A DNA stretch of 64,000 bases from Scolanthus callimorphus. Lineage: Eukaryota > Cnidaria > Anthozoa > Actiniaria > Edwardsiidae. Of the stretch, positions 49,801-55,400 are shown in pieces. The stretch is from the NCBI GenBank assembly GCA_033964015.1, contig CM066916.1:13494501-13558500 (forward strand), given 5' to 3'. Under the pieces are notes generated by a model that was not told the DNA's origin, did not search any database, and was given only the letters and a program-made list of their open reading frames with translations. The stretch's first letter is position 1; each line of letters starts with the position of its first letter. A program made the position numbers and the translations under genes.

Positions 49801-50737
49801 ATGGCAAGATCCCGGGTGGGATCCCAGGTAGAATTGTGGGATCCCGGGTGGAATGGCGGGATCCCGGGTGGGATGGCGGGATCCCAGGTCGGATCCCGCT
49901 AAGGCGGGATGTCCACTAATCCAGGGCGGGATGGCGGGATCCCGGGTGGGATGGCGGGATCCCGGGTGGGATGGCGGGATCCCGGGTGGGATGGCGGGAT
50001 CCCGGGTGGGATGGCAGGATCCCGCTAAGGCGGGATGTCCACTAATCCCGGGCGGGATCCCAGGTGGGATCCCGTCTTTCCCAGATGGGATCCCGACTGG
50101 TGAAAAGGCGGGATCCCGCCCAATCCCAGGCGGGATCCCGTCTATGTTTTTACATGGGTAACTGGTGTTGTAGTTCCGCAAAACCAGACGTGCTTGAGAT
50201 GAGAATTCCCCACCCCCTCCCCCAGGGAAAAACAATTCCCGACCCTGGGGCCAGCAAATTGTTCAAAATTCCCCACCCCAGGGAAGGCAGTGGTGTGCAA
50301 ATGCCCCACGGTGTCCCAGGGGGGGGGGGGGATGGTCACCGCTGGAATTGACTGATACATAACGTAGCGCGCTTAACCGCTCTGTTACAGTATACCTTAC
50401 ACTTTTGGCACAGCACGCTGGAATTCTCTCCCTCCCAGCATTGTGCCGCGTGCGGCAGGACTAAGGTTTTATTCCCACATAGCCGCCTCGCCATCTCCTC
50501 TGCACTCTCGAGGGACTTCAGGCAGAAGTCGCATGCGATGTAGTGGTAGTCAGCGTTCCACAAAAACTGCGCGCAAACCAACGGATCTTCCTCGAATATC
50601 ACATCTCCTTCATCGTACTCCTTAAGAGCAAAGACTGCTCTTCCTTTATCTTGACCTGTTTCTTTCACACAGAATCCTGATTCCGATAAATTGGAAGAAT
50701 GAGAAACTGAACTAGCGCAGCCCGTGGCGGCCGCCAT
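18020..50737 (-). CDS. SMYD5: SMYD5-like SET and MYND domain lysine methyltransferase, 11 exons
   Basis: Minus-strand exons: 50737-50396, 41084-40963, 39753-39684, 39471-39367, 39252-39190, 31319-31249, 30886-30786, 30459-30403, 30069-29975, 29787-29717 and 18128-18020. All junctions are GT-AG and the exons sum to 1206 nt (401 residues plus stop; the human protein is about 418). The start is the ATG at 50737 in AAGATGG context; an upstream in-frame ATG at 50809 is possible. Exon 1 has the N-terminal SET part ([20 protein letters not shown]) and the first MYND cysteines (CDFC, CQKC). Exon 2 completes MYND (YCSEEC...HHLLC). Exon 3 has [16 protein letters not shown], typical of SMYD5. Exons 9-10 carry the catalytic NHNCNPNAE and EICISYL. 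Exon 11 has post-SET cysteines (CTCEKC) and the acidic tail characteristic of SMYD5. SMYD5 proteins methylate histone and ribosomal-protein lysines. Introns 1, 5 and 10 are swollen by mobile elements, but no exon is broken. Confidence 0.95.
18204..18651 (-). repeat. 3' LTR of the env-bearing Ty3 element
   Basis: 448 bp, matching 28691-29138 apart from one T and one A homopolymer length difference. It is preceded, in element sense, by a polypurine tract. Confidence 0.93.
18652..18671 (-). promoter_or_regulatory. Polypurine tract
   Basis: In element sense, AAAGGCGGGGGGAA abuts the 3' LTR, as expected for the plus-strand primer of an LTR retroelement. Confidence 0.75.
19312..21438 (-). CDS. env: Envelope-like class I fusion glycoprotein of the Ty3 element
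   Basis: About 708 codons from the ATG at 21438. A hydrophobic N-terminal stretch ([11 protein letters not shown]) is a likely signal peptide. A dibasic, furin-like site RREKR lies near residue 175 and is followed by a Gly/Ala/Met-rich segment (ACYSGMMG). Helical, coiled-coil-prone regions follow, then a cysteine-rich middle. A single membrane segment ([20 protein letters not shown]) near residue 650 is followed by a basic cytoplasmic tail rich in Arg/Lys/His. This layout matches envelope/F-type fusion proteins of errantivirus-like elements and would mediate membrane fusion of particles. Homology to a particular env family is inferred from architecture only. A splice acceptor lies 25 nt upstream, so it is probably made from a spliced subgenomic RNA. 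Confidence 0.85.
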   Translation of the reverse strand: MIVKPSYFVFLYTFSYCFQFGVNQQFGSLTEKITFYPSSLLISHTARPLTFYEDTRILHVTTHLPLVATGNVKRMSNHSCSAIKATFVEQLLLSIRNTQISAKRLLSLSGLSSLIECSTYLVRLYNYETGLRSTMTCPTIYRNSVKACKHWAYKNCKTITREQKHWLKEKHRREKRTAWACYSGMMGVPRLIYEAISSKKCEANHVQNLKKTLREMTSAMAITQHLVHILNGKITYVFKIQDNMNSKLQQLGRDMKLIDKTFKVWEQEIRKFSNGVHCDQQLLMEFLSKFSTELTRTFSTILRFFEIQDIMNLLIKLNKKSLISKSDLPSFITSQLLPRLNSDDSLKLTVEAFKQGLPVLGQPMTDVEHEKDSVNINLLTIIPEIKNQNSLCTIERLTPIKFNISNSCYTGPVQKTNLAVISCSYSKYIVTINDLDKCFQNPNGYLCPTNILQTEQNFSWLGYPWNSEIKLSFPRYHLPSSSCDGLHSMIPLGGRFYLSTSHGTLKTNTGHLAVTPLSIYEFPCNVTFKGMKSGLTKCPKSMEISLPIFTKETLQYIPWNFVDKDTLNLHHDSLKIPQPVTINKTIIENLDKFYSFYDEKLTNELKRTRKDIDKIKEETLTYTDQILLYTVSAVTLLNFVIIIVTTVCHRKHKRAKSSVVLQPIQPIATTRPTAKIQGYTDQRSKRSNGRTNRHHDRSRRHNVCKTSE
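21463..21480 (-). promoter_or_regulatory. Splice acceptor for env mRNA
   Basis: In element sense, a pyrimidine-rich TTTATTTTCTTCTAG precedes the env ATG by about 25 nt (AG at 21465-21464). A candidate donor, AAG|GTTAGT, occurs in the leader with GT at 28650-28649. The pairing is inferred. Confidence 0.55.
21621..22080 (+). CDS. Antisense three-exon gene for a small RING-like zinc-binding protein
   Basis: Exons 21621-21687, 21786-21936 and 22014-22080 have GT-AG introns of 98 and 77 bp (donors GTAAGT, pyrimidine-rich acceptors). They join in phase to 94 codons plus stop. The ATG context is AAAATGG. An acidic N-terminus of about 22 residues precedes a Cys/His module: CGLC, then 16 residues to CPC, then GYTFHRSC, then 12 residues to CPSPVC. 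This resembles a RING or RING-CH finger, with Tyr where classical RINGs have His and a 4-residue last spacing. It lies between pol and env of the Ty3 element on the opposite strand, so its introns would survive in the element's RNA genome. The role is unknown; ubiquitin-ligase activity is only a possibility. A host capture or an element accessory gene are both open. Confidence 0.72.
22222..25554 (-). CDS. pol: Pol: reverse transcriptase, RNase H, integrase and chromodomain
   Basis: 1110 codons in one uninterrupted frame (open upstream to about 25638; the end at 25554 is a TTG, not a proven start). Order: RT ([22 protein letters not shown] and catalytic YIDDIIIFS near residue 240); RNase H ([27 protein letters not shown]); integrase with an HHCC zinc-binding region (H...H...CKSCVDC) and a DDE core ([35 protein letters not shown]); a GPF-type module ([11 protein letters not shown]); then a charged linker and a C-terminal chromodomain ([18 protein letters not shown]). 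The chromodomain in chromoviruses directs integration to marked chromatin. The length and clean frame fit a young copy. Confidence 0.95.
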   Translation of the reverse strand: MNDDEFQTFELGEPSEKSENDSATDATVNNSSELPDILNCAFSGKDEENLKQLLFKYKDCFASNIKDLGRSSIIQHRIDTGDSVPIKQKPYRTNPDNRAEIEKQLTEMLEHDVIEPSISPWASPVVLAKKADGTMRFCVDFRKLNFVSKKDSYPIPVISDVLDSLSGSQYFTSLDMKSGYWQIEVEQSSREKTAFVTNNGLYQFKVLPFGLCNSPATFQRLMEHILRGLEYKSALIYIDDIIIFSKTPEDHLRHLEEVFVRMRDANLKLNPKKCVLAKQELKYLGHIVTPDGIKPCPSKIKAVTEFPIPTNIKELRGFLGLCNYYRKFIKNFHVIAEPLNNLTRKHVKFKWTDDCQEAFKKLKSELVSAPVLVFPDFSKTFHLITDASSTGVGMTLSQFSDDGKEAVIAYNGRALNKCETNYTTTERECIAVIEGIKKYSPYLSGNKFTVHTDHNAVKWLMSIKDPVGRLARWSMLIQQYDFDIVYRNAKQNLAADSLSRRAYEKCELYAIEKAPEADKIYEQQRKDRKLSDIIVYLETGELPSDNKLARELLLSADFFYIGEDKLLYHLDRKSKHRSKETISQLVVPECLKYELLSNVHDHITGAHFGIGKTFGKLRQYYWWSGMFKDTEHWCKSCVDCSMRKSPKSHLREPMCLSEPVTTPWEKCAMDIIGPLPKSKKGNMYILVISDYLTKFPEAFAMPDMEAATIADIFVREIIFRYSAPRKLFTDRGKNFMSKLIKEICRIFQIQKLNTSSYHPQTDGLVEKFNGTLIQSLSMYVNSSHTDWDEYIPAVLHAYRTSPHESSNESPHYLLFGFEPHLCVNSKYLSLDSSKLSTSVEEHRRRVVENVEQARKIAIENNQRAHQKAKFYYDKKSKHREFQVGEKVWVYTPATKKRLAKKLLHMWHGPFRIVERFNEVNYYVRDMNNRKAKFAVHINRMKKCFDPDERPILPPDESIAEGFGLDFSDIPDDSFENTENQNDTETPKQESEKTKTKEGKSQQTKEFSNKKSTDSKMSKKKSDVRPNGASGENKASTTAKAKEPSTSNVPTSEMQNNSDDHSIFQAIKLLSKRKQGRKIEYLVLWADHSETWEPTKNILDKRLIQNFQTGN
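25623..26920 (-). CDS. pro: Aspartic protease region of the Ty3 element
   Basis: This frame is -1 relative to gag. A long, low-complexity Glu/Asn-rich segment is followed by a retropepsin-like domain: [13 protein letters not shown] (active-site D-S-G) near residue 238 and GAILGKDFL, the usual C-terminal ILG motif. It processes the Gag and Pol polyproteins in particles. The frame stops at 25623-25625, while the pol frame opens only around 25638, again in the -1 frame, so a second recoding event or a one-base change separates protease and pol. Confidence 0.85.
26868..26927 (-). promoter_or_regulatory. Candidate -1 ribosomal frameshift signal at the gag/protease junction
   Basis: The canonical slippery heptamer G GGA AAC (26927-26921, zero-frame phase as required) ends at the gag stop. 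It is followed by a 7-nt spacer (TAAAAAA) and GGCCTC (26913-26908). GGCCTC can pair with GGGGCC (26873-26868) as a 6-bp stem, with one G-U pair. A -1 shift enters the protease frame exactly. No pseudoknot was computed. Confidence 0.75.
26918..28411 (-). CDS. gag: Gag-like protein of the Ty3 element
   Basis: An open frame of about 497 codons encodes the structural protein that packages the element RNA. An acidic, proline- and serine-rich N-terminal part (about 1-130) is followed by a Ty3-type capsid region around residues 180-310, including [13 protein letters not shown] single CCHC zinc knuckle ([14 protein letters not shown]) lies near residue 450, followed by a basic Arg/Gln-rich tail. No in-frame ATG occurs before about residue 130. 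The frame is open further upstream to near 28490 without one, so a non-AUG start, a leader splice or a lost base must be considered. The stop at 26918-26920 directly follows a GGGAAAC heptamer. Confidence 0.88.
   Translation of the reverse strand: MSKETQVAKRISSEILKRIKALTPSRQSTRIEDGSVSSSSVSQPTVVFEERPPPRPPLPENYDELSIGNEVDFSDFSDEEDSFSNTETEEFSDQRENCCSRTETPELSEGADPPFHRQSQEQAVALTESMSSPGLLTAIREMSDRFDNEFDSLRALNEEKERRIAQIQDSYLDAVNLKGMFSTPIFKGEQKEDVTEFITSFLQMANFCNWTEEKQAQGLPLCLKGNALAWFNSLKDKDDLTIHEIIEKMKEQFASSASNWRLRQMLCKRKQKPNEPLSDYVTDIRQQCIRLNLPKSEWLHYFVDGLKDEIKEYVVLREPDTFEKAENYAMLKDSITQRSAVAPVVDTKQITQEIMGQLKGLMFSQNNSAPINAAIREERPTFSQIGQRQTNFQHENQNIDMQEMIRQEIRKQMGSQLNPQAPVFRPQPRRNFYRGQRSVEGRPFCTNCNIYGHTYYNCRRRNQGNRNQYQRDPRIPPQNFQAIRSGRQSRPYPAQGN
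28671..28690 (-). promoter_or_regulatory. Candidate primer-binding site
   Basis: One base after the 5' LTR (element sense) the sequence reads TGGTGGAGAACTCGCGAC, opening with the TGG that pairs with a tRNA 3' CCA. The matching tRNA was not identified. Confidence 0.6.
28691..29138 (-). repeat. 5' LTR of the env-bearing Ty3 element
   Basis: 448 bp; on the minus strand it begins TGTTACGAAG and ends CCGTTACA. It contains a TATA-box-like TATAAAAG (28995-29002, minus) and a poly(A) signal AATAAA (28761-28766, minus), in the order expected for U3-R. Confidence 0.93.
29139..29716. other. Residual SMYD5 intron 10 sequence
   Basis: Unique-looking sequence between the Ty3 element and exon 10. Without the element and one target copy, intron 10 would be about 650 bp. 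Nothing else was recognised. Confidence 0.6.
31108..31153. repeat. Near-perfect palindrome CATAGTTAGTAGAGGGAG
   Basis: CATAGTTAGTAGAGGGAG is followed directly by its complement, CTCCCTCTACTAACTATG. The outer CATAGTTAG/CTAACTATG is shared with the palindrome at 10087-10117, so it is probably a minimal foldback element. It lies in intron 6 of SMYD5. Confidence 0.6.
31493..31651 (+). repeat. 5' LTR of the TRIM-like element
   Basis: 159 bp with TG...CA ends. It aligns with 36431-36564 plus 38641-38663 with few differences. Confidence 0.85.
32028..33991 (-). pseudogene. LINE reverse transcriptase, one frame break
   Basis: Frame 33991-32996 carries the RT N-terminal motifs ([35 protein letters not shown]). 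Frame 33101-32028 carries [20 protein letters not shown], the catalytic MYADDT and the CR1-type C-terminal domain. The shift is at about 33105-33115, next to a run of six T, between motif A (VFLDLKK) and the following helix. Confidence 0.85.
33865..34856 (-). pseudogene. LINE APE-type endonuclease region, broken
   Basis: The 34856-34473 frame has the N-terminal endonuclease motifs ([11 protein letters not shown] with the catalytic [17 protein letters not shown]). The 34305-33865 frame continues with the SDH motif ([14 protein letters not shown]) and the linker to RT. At least one frame break lies between 34305 and 34473. Confidence 0.78.
34916..35728 (-). pseudogene. LINE ORF1 esterase (SGNH/GDSL-type) domain
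   Basis: Contains [10 protein letters not shown] (block I Ser), ILHAGTNNL (block III Asn) and a C-terminal SKLHLNKKG segment that fits the block V His. This is the SGNH-hydrolase-like ORF1 domain known from CR1/L2-clade LINEs. It has about 270 codons; the N-terminal coiled-coil part lies in a different frame upstream. Confidence 0.8.
35787..36221 (-). pseudogene. LINE ORF1 N-terminal part, coiled coil
   Basis: A polar N-terminal region followed by a heptad-like segment near the end ([19 protein letters not shown]), typical of LINE ORF1 coiled coils that mediate oligomerisation. The frame stops at 35787 and the esterase part continues in another frame from about 35728, so ORF1 appears broken here or is two ORFs. 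Confidence 0.65.
36565..38640 (+). mobile_element. 5'-truncated L2/jockey-like LINE
   Basis: A plus-strand LINE of about 2.07 kb inserted in the TRIM 3' LTR, with only the RT ORF and a 3' UTR. It ends in (ATT)n at about 38611-38638. The flanking ATAT/TATAT could be a short target duplication. Confidence 0.85.
36570..38307 (+). pseudogene. L2/jockey-like reverse transcriptase, 5'-truncated with a frame break
   Basis: Two frames overlap: 36570-36971 (finger region, [15 protein letters not shown]) and 36937-38307 (palm to C-terminus). Motifs include [19 protein letters not shown] (motif A Asp), [24 protein letters not shown] (catalytic DD) and the C-terminal [15 protein letters not shown] typical of this LINE group. 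The shift near 36940-36970 inactivates the ORF. Confidence 0.85.
38768..39014. mobile_element. Foldback/MITE with TGGGCCTTTTTCCAGATAAT ends
   Basis: TGGGCCTTTTTCCAGATAATG at the left and its complement at 38990-39012 form long inverted arms that also share GGTTGGTTTTGAA / TTCAAAACCAACC inside. It lies in SMYD5 intron 5 beside exon 5. Confidence 0.75.
40750..40940. repeat. Interspersed repeat, copy 1
   Basis: Alignable over about 190 bp with 58738-58975 (TTTACACAAGCGCCTTGTTAG, AGAATCAGCTAGCTGA, AGCCAATCAGAATC). The upstream stretch 39760-40750 shows no nameable feature. Confidence 0.7.
41207..41246. repeat. (GGTC)n microsatellite
   Basis: About nine GGTC repeats in SMYD5 intron 1. The surrounding 41085-41917 has no other clear feature. 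Confidence 0.9.
41935..42720. repeat. GGGATCCC-rich satellite array, left block
   Basis: Dozens of GGGATCCCGCC / CCCAGGTGGGAT units, themselves palindromic, with interspersed GATAACATTTCCC. Open frames here (for example 42105-42398) are repeat translations, not genes. Confidence 0.9.
43600..43683. repeat. Short foldback, AGGCCTAGTTTAT arms
   Basis: AGGCCTAGTTTATAC and ATAAACTAGGCCT are inverted ends about 85 bp apart, with GACAAATTTAATT direct repeats inside. Confidence 0.65.
44482..44634 (+). other. Possible orphan first exon in a GC-rich patch
   Basis: An ATG in AAAATGGCC context opens 51 codons ending at a strong donor (CCG|GTAAGA). It lies in a locally CpG-rich stretch (44130-44640) unlike its AT-rich surroundings. 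No following exon or known domain was recognised. GGCGGGTTGAGCCC inside it recurs inverted at 44774-44790, so it may be repeat-derived. Confidence 0.25.
45579..45753. mobile_element. MITE, TGTGGTTCCAGAAAATATCCA family, copy 1
   Basis: Inverted ends TGTGGTTCCAGGAAATATCC and GGATATTTTCTGGAACCACA. Relatives occur at 54895-55090 and 59650-59768, with fragments at 52410-52443 and about 56455-56490. Confidence 0.8.
46024..46640. repeat. Diverged tandem duplication, about 300-bp unit
   Basis: 46024-46290 and 46356-46640 share blocks in the same order (AGCCCTA..TTGGTACTT, GGTTGCCATGGAAACC, TGATAAAAAT). This suggests an old duplication. 46640-47160 has nothing further I can name. Confidence 0.55.
47162..47442. 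mobile_element. Foldback with about 120-bp arms
   Basis: GGCGCGGGTTGTTCAAAGGTGG at the left is mirrored at 47421-47442, and the arms stay complementary through ACCATGGTAATTA and TTAGTGCTAAACCAC to a loop near 47288-47321. It is nonautonomous. Confidence 0.85.
47486..47653. mobile_element. MITE, TTACAGCCATTCTCAGTTACA ends
   Basis: Inverted ends TTACAGCCATTCTCAGTTAC and GTAACTGAGAATGGCTGTAA, about 168 bp. Confidence 0.8.
47893..48222 (+). pseudogene. LINE reverse-transcriptase C-terminal fragment
   Basis: A frame of about 100 codons resembles the region after the RT palm in non-LTR elements ([42 protein letters not shown]). It is followed by a (TAAG)n-like tail, the hallmark of a LINE 3' end. 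It is a 5'-truncated remnant inside SMYD5 intron 1. 48223-49430 contains nothing else clear. Confidence 0.7.
49430..50157. repeat. GGGATCCC-rich satellite array, right block
   Basis: Units of about 20 bp such as GATCCCGGGTGGGATGGCGG. It is inverted relative to the left block at its outer edge. It is followed (50160-50340) by a C-rich stretch with CCCCACCCCAGGG motifs and a poly(G) run before SMYD5 exon 1 ends at 50396. Confidence 0.9.
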
Positions 50738-50897
50738 CTTGGATTCTGCATCTAGTTTCCAGACTTCCTCCACTATTCTATGCTGTCCTGCACGCAAACG
50801 AGGCTGCATGAATCTGCATTATTTTGTCGCCGGGGAAGCTGCATGCTGAGAAGCAGCAACAGAAGGACAGAGCAGAGACAGGTTTAAAACTCTAGCA
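50738..50897. promoter_or_regulatory. Probable bidirectional promoter, SMYD5/MAPEG
   Basis: Only about 160 bp separate the divergent start codons of two intact genes, so both promoters and 5' UTRs must share this interval, unless an upstream noncoding exon exists. No TATA box is evident. Confidence 0.55.
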
Positions 50898-52385
50898 ATG
50901 GACCCCTTGTTGTCGTTCGATAACCGTACATTCGCAGCGTTTGCAGTTTCTTCAGTCTTGCTCATCCTGAAGATGTTTTACGTCGTGTTTTTGCTTGGGA
51001 AAGCGCGCGTTAAACACAAGGTAGCGTGACCAATTTCATGTTTGTATGCATTCCACACGCGGCATGCAGAATGTACGCTGTGGTTTTCACATCGGACAGC
51101 TGATGAGGGCAGAGGTGGTTATTCAGCTGGAGCCAAACCAATTCAATATTTGATTCAAAATTATCCAATATTTTGTTGAATGCGCCATGTCATGCCATGT
51201 TTGGTATCTCGAGGGCATGGGCACTGATTAATGAACGTGATTCACTGCACGCTAAACCATAAGGTCGTGGCTAGATGTCATCCTTCAGAAGGAGGGATCG
51301 AGAGGGACTAGTTCCGAAGATAACTTCGGAAATCGTCGGAAAACAACATGGCGGCCTACGGTCCTCTCGCTACTTTACCACTATTTTGCTGATTTATATG
51401 GAGTGTGTTGGCTAAGAATCAAGGAGAACCAACTGAGATATTGCATTTATGTCCAATCGTTTATGTGTATAATTAAGATTTGCCAATTTGAGCCTGATTC
51501 ATCAGCAGAAGGATTTTACATGTATAAAGATAAAGCGACATCCGTCAAAAGGAGGTTTGTTAGAAAATGGCATCTTCCACAAGGAGGTTCTCACTTTTTA
51601 AATATCACCTTTCAAGGTAAAGATCCAACTTGAAAACCACGCTTTGCCTGATAAAGGGAGAGAGAGCAACTCTTATTACCGCTTTAAACCTTTGAAATGA
51701 TTATTTCTACCCATAATTTTGAGGAAAACTTTTTGTGCACAAGACTTTGCTTCGTGTTTTCATGAGCTGACAACTTCATATAACATCATACTTTCATATT
51801 CTCGAGGCAACAATTCAGGGTTAAAGTGCCTTATAATGTGAAAATCGCCGGGGGGGGACTCCCATATTTTGTGGCGGGGGTGCTCGTCAAACCTTTTAGG
51901 GTTTAAAATCAGGCCTCTGGTACCTTTTAGGGGGTAAAATTCAAAAACTTGCAATAGTTACCTGTTAGAGGTCCGTTCTATAGCAAATCACACTTGTTGG
52001 TAGCCTGAATTTCAGATGCATTTTCCCTCGTAAAAAAATACGAGAGAAAATTATGAGGGAAAATAATATGTCTTCTTGGTACCTTTTAGGTCAAAATCAA
52101 CTAAGCGATGCCATTTTAGGTACCTTTCAGGGGTAGAATTGAAAGTTCCGAACGAGCACCCCTGCCCCAAAAATTGGGGAGTCCCATTGACAACTTTTCT
52201 CAAAATCACACATTCACATGACTAAAAAAAGATAAATTTAATGATCTTTCTTTCATACATAGATGCCATTCAGCCGCTTAACAAAATTATTGGCGATTGT
52301 TTTAGGACTAGGTAAAATAACTAGTTCAAGTTGTGTAGCAGGTTGCATTGAATTTGGTCAAAATAAACTTTTTACTTTGTGTACT

Positions 52386-52416
<31 letters not shown>

Positions 52417-55400
52417 GGGATGGACATTTTCTGAACCACACATTGTATCCCATGGTGCATAAAATCATGTTGCTTCCATGTTATAGCCACTCAATAGATT
52501 CAGTCAGCCTCAACATGTTGTCTATGGATACCAAGTTAGGTAATTTTAGCCTAGCCTCCGAAAAGATGAAACGTTGTTATCGTTTGGCAATTGGTGAGAA
52601 TTTTCATTGAAGAAAAATGTTTTGTTAATCTCCTTTTTTAGGATGACATGATAAAAACTGTACAAAACAACAGCCTCCTTCTGAAGGATGACATGATAAA
52701 AGTATAAAAGCACAGCCCCCTTCTGAAGGATGACACAATAAAAAGTTTTAAATTCACAGCCTCCTTGTGGAGGATGACACAATAAAAAGTTTTAAAATCA
52801 CAGACTCCTTCTGAAAGATGGCATGATAAAAAGTTTTAAAATCACAGCTTCCTTCTGAAGGATGACACAATAAATATTTTAAAACTATAGCCTTCTGAAG
52901 GATGACACAATAAATGTTTTAAAATCATAGCCCCTTATGACACAATCAACGTTTTAAAATCATAGCCTCCTTCTGAAGGGTGCCACAATAAATGTTTTAA
53001 AATCATAACCTCCTTCTGAAGGATGACATGATAAAAAGTTTTAAAATCACAGCCTCCTGAAGGATGACACAATAAATGTTTTAAAATCATAGCCTCCTCC
53101 TGAAGGATGACACAATAAATGTTTTAAAATCATAGCCTCCTTCTGAAGGATGACACAATAAATGTTTTAAAATCATAGCCTCCTTCTGAAGGATGACACT
53201 AAAATGTTTTAAAATCACAGCCTCCTTCTGAAGGATGACACTAAAATGTTTTAAAATCACAGCCTCCTTCTGAAGGATGACACTAAAATGTTTTAAAATC
53301 ACAGCCTCCTTCTGAAGGATGACACTAAAATGTTTTAAAATCACAGCCTCCTTCTGAAGGATGACACTAAAATGTTTTATTATAAATCACAGCCTCCTTC
53401 TGAAGGATGACACTAAAATGTTTTATTATAAATCACAGCCTCCTTCTGAAGGATGACACTAAAATGTTTTATTATAAATCACAGCCTCCTTCTGAAGGAT
53501 GACACTAAAATGTTTTTAATATAAATCACAGCCTCCTTCTGAAGGATGACACAATAAATGTTTTAAAATCATAGCCTCCTTCTGAAGGATGACACAATAA
53601 ATATTTTAAAATCATAACCTCCTTCTGATGGATGACACAATAAATGTTCTAATTTAAATCGCAGCCTCCTTCTGAAGGATGACATGATAAAAAATTATAA
53701 AACCACAGCCTCCTTCTGAAGGATGACCTGATAAAACGTTTTAAAGTCGCAGCCTCCTTCTGAAGGATGACATGATAAAAAGTTTTAAAATCACGGCCTC
53801 CTGAAGGATGACACAATAAATGTTTTAAAATCATAGCCTCCTTCTGAAGGATGACACAATAAATGTTTTAAAATCATAGCCTCCTTCTGAAGGATGACAC
53901 TAAAATGTTTTAAAATCATAGCCTCCTTCTGAAGGATGACACTAAAATGTTTTATTATAAATCATAGCCTCCTTCTGAAGGATGACATGATAAAAAGTTT
54001 TAAAATCACAGCCTCCTGAAGGATGACACAATAAATGTTTTAAAATCATAGCCTCCTTCTGAAGGATGACACAATAAATGTTTTAAAATCATAGCCTCCT
54101 TCTGAAGGATGACACAATAAATGTTTTAAAATCATAGCCTCCTTCTGAAGGATGACACTAAAATGTTTTAAAATCACAGCCTCCTTCTGAAGGATGACAC
54201 TAAAATGTTTTAAAATCACAGCCTCCTTCTGAAGGATGACATGGTAAAAAGTTTTAAAATCACAGCCTCCTTCTGAAGGATGACAATATGATAAAAAGTT
54301 TTAAAATCACAGCCTCCTTCTGAAGGATGACACTAAAATGTTTTAATATAAATCACAGCCTCCTTCTGAAGGATGACACAATAAATGTTTTAAAATCATA
54401 GCCTCCTTCTGAAGGATGACATGATAAAAAATTATAAAACCACAGCCTCCTTCTGAAGGATGACCTGATAAAAAGTTTTAAAGTCGCAGCCTCCTTCTGA
54501 AGGATGACATGATAAAAGGGTATTATTCTTATTATTGAACACAAAGTTTGCTTGTCTTTGACTCCTTGGTATGCTCATGTGCTATGTTATCAGCCACTCA
54601 AAATCAACATGAAAAACATTAAAAGCGCAAAAGCCTTCAGAATATGTGTAGAAACGCCTTAAATAACAAATGTGTGTTTCCAAAAATATCCATACTTACT
54701 TTGCATTAATACTACCTACTATTGTACATACACACCCCCATTGGTGTGTTTTGTGAGAAATAAAGACTATATTTTGTATCTGTATCTGTTATTGACGGGG
54801 ATCTATAGGGATGTATCTTTTTCATGGCGAGGGTATTCCTTCCTTTGTGATGGACCTGAGAGGGAAGCAACCGACTGTTTCCTAGAATGCACATTGTTTG
54901 GTTCCAGAAATTATCCATACCCGCCCTATGGGAGGGATTGGAAATTCCAGAGGGGTGGGGGGAGGGGTCAATTTACCTTATTATTTCCATACAAATACCG
55001 TTTTTTTTGGGAAATTCCAGAGAGGTGGAGGGGTCACTTTTCAACACCCTTCTGTGGAGGGGGTATGGATATTTTTTTGGAACCACACAAAATACAAAAA
55101 TCAGAACAAAATGACAGCATATAGAATAATTCAGTGAAAATCCATTTATTATGAAAGTCAAGCTTTAAAAAAACACTCTTCATATACATGCTGTATGTAA
55201 TGGTTGTTCCCTCCTTTATATCGAATAATTCTGGGCACAGACCATTACAATCTAATAGTTTAGATAGTTTAAGGGGCAGGATACAGCAAACAGTTTAGTT
55301 TTCAGGGCATTTTTGTAAGAATGTATTCTGTCCTCACTGCAAGCCTCCTCCCCCCCCCCCCCCCCCCCCCCCCTAAAACTGGTCTGGGGGGCCCGCCCTC

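Larger units (their letters stand above)
41918..50157. mobile_element. Candidate 8.2-kb element bounded by inverted GGGATCCC arrays
   Basis: The left edge TACCCATGTAAAAA runs into a GGGATCCC-rich array (41935-42720). The right edge is the mirror image: an array (49430-50140) followed by TTTTTACATGGGTA. GTGAAAA-rich sequence inside the left array (42960-43080) is mirrored by TTTTCAC-rich sequence inside the right one (49040-49110). The whole lies within SMYD5 intron 1. No target duplication and no transposase frame were found. Alternatives are two separate insertions of one smaller element in opposite orientation. Confidence 0.5.

Noticed and set aside
49304..50235. Long proline/glycine-rich open frames on both strands
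   Set aside because: They translate the GGGATCCC satellite; composition is set by the repeat and frames exist on both strands. The same applies to frames at 41989-42627.
52640..54544. Regularly spaced repeats resembling a CRISPR array, with repeated ORFs (VILQKEA...)
   Set aside because: Spacers are themselves repetitive and AT-rich, and the host is eukaryotic. It is a minisatellite.
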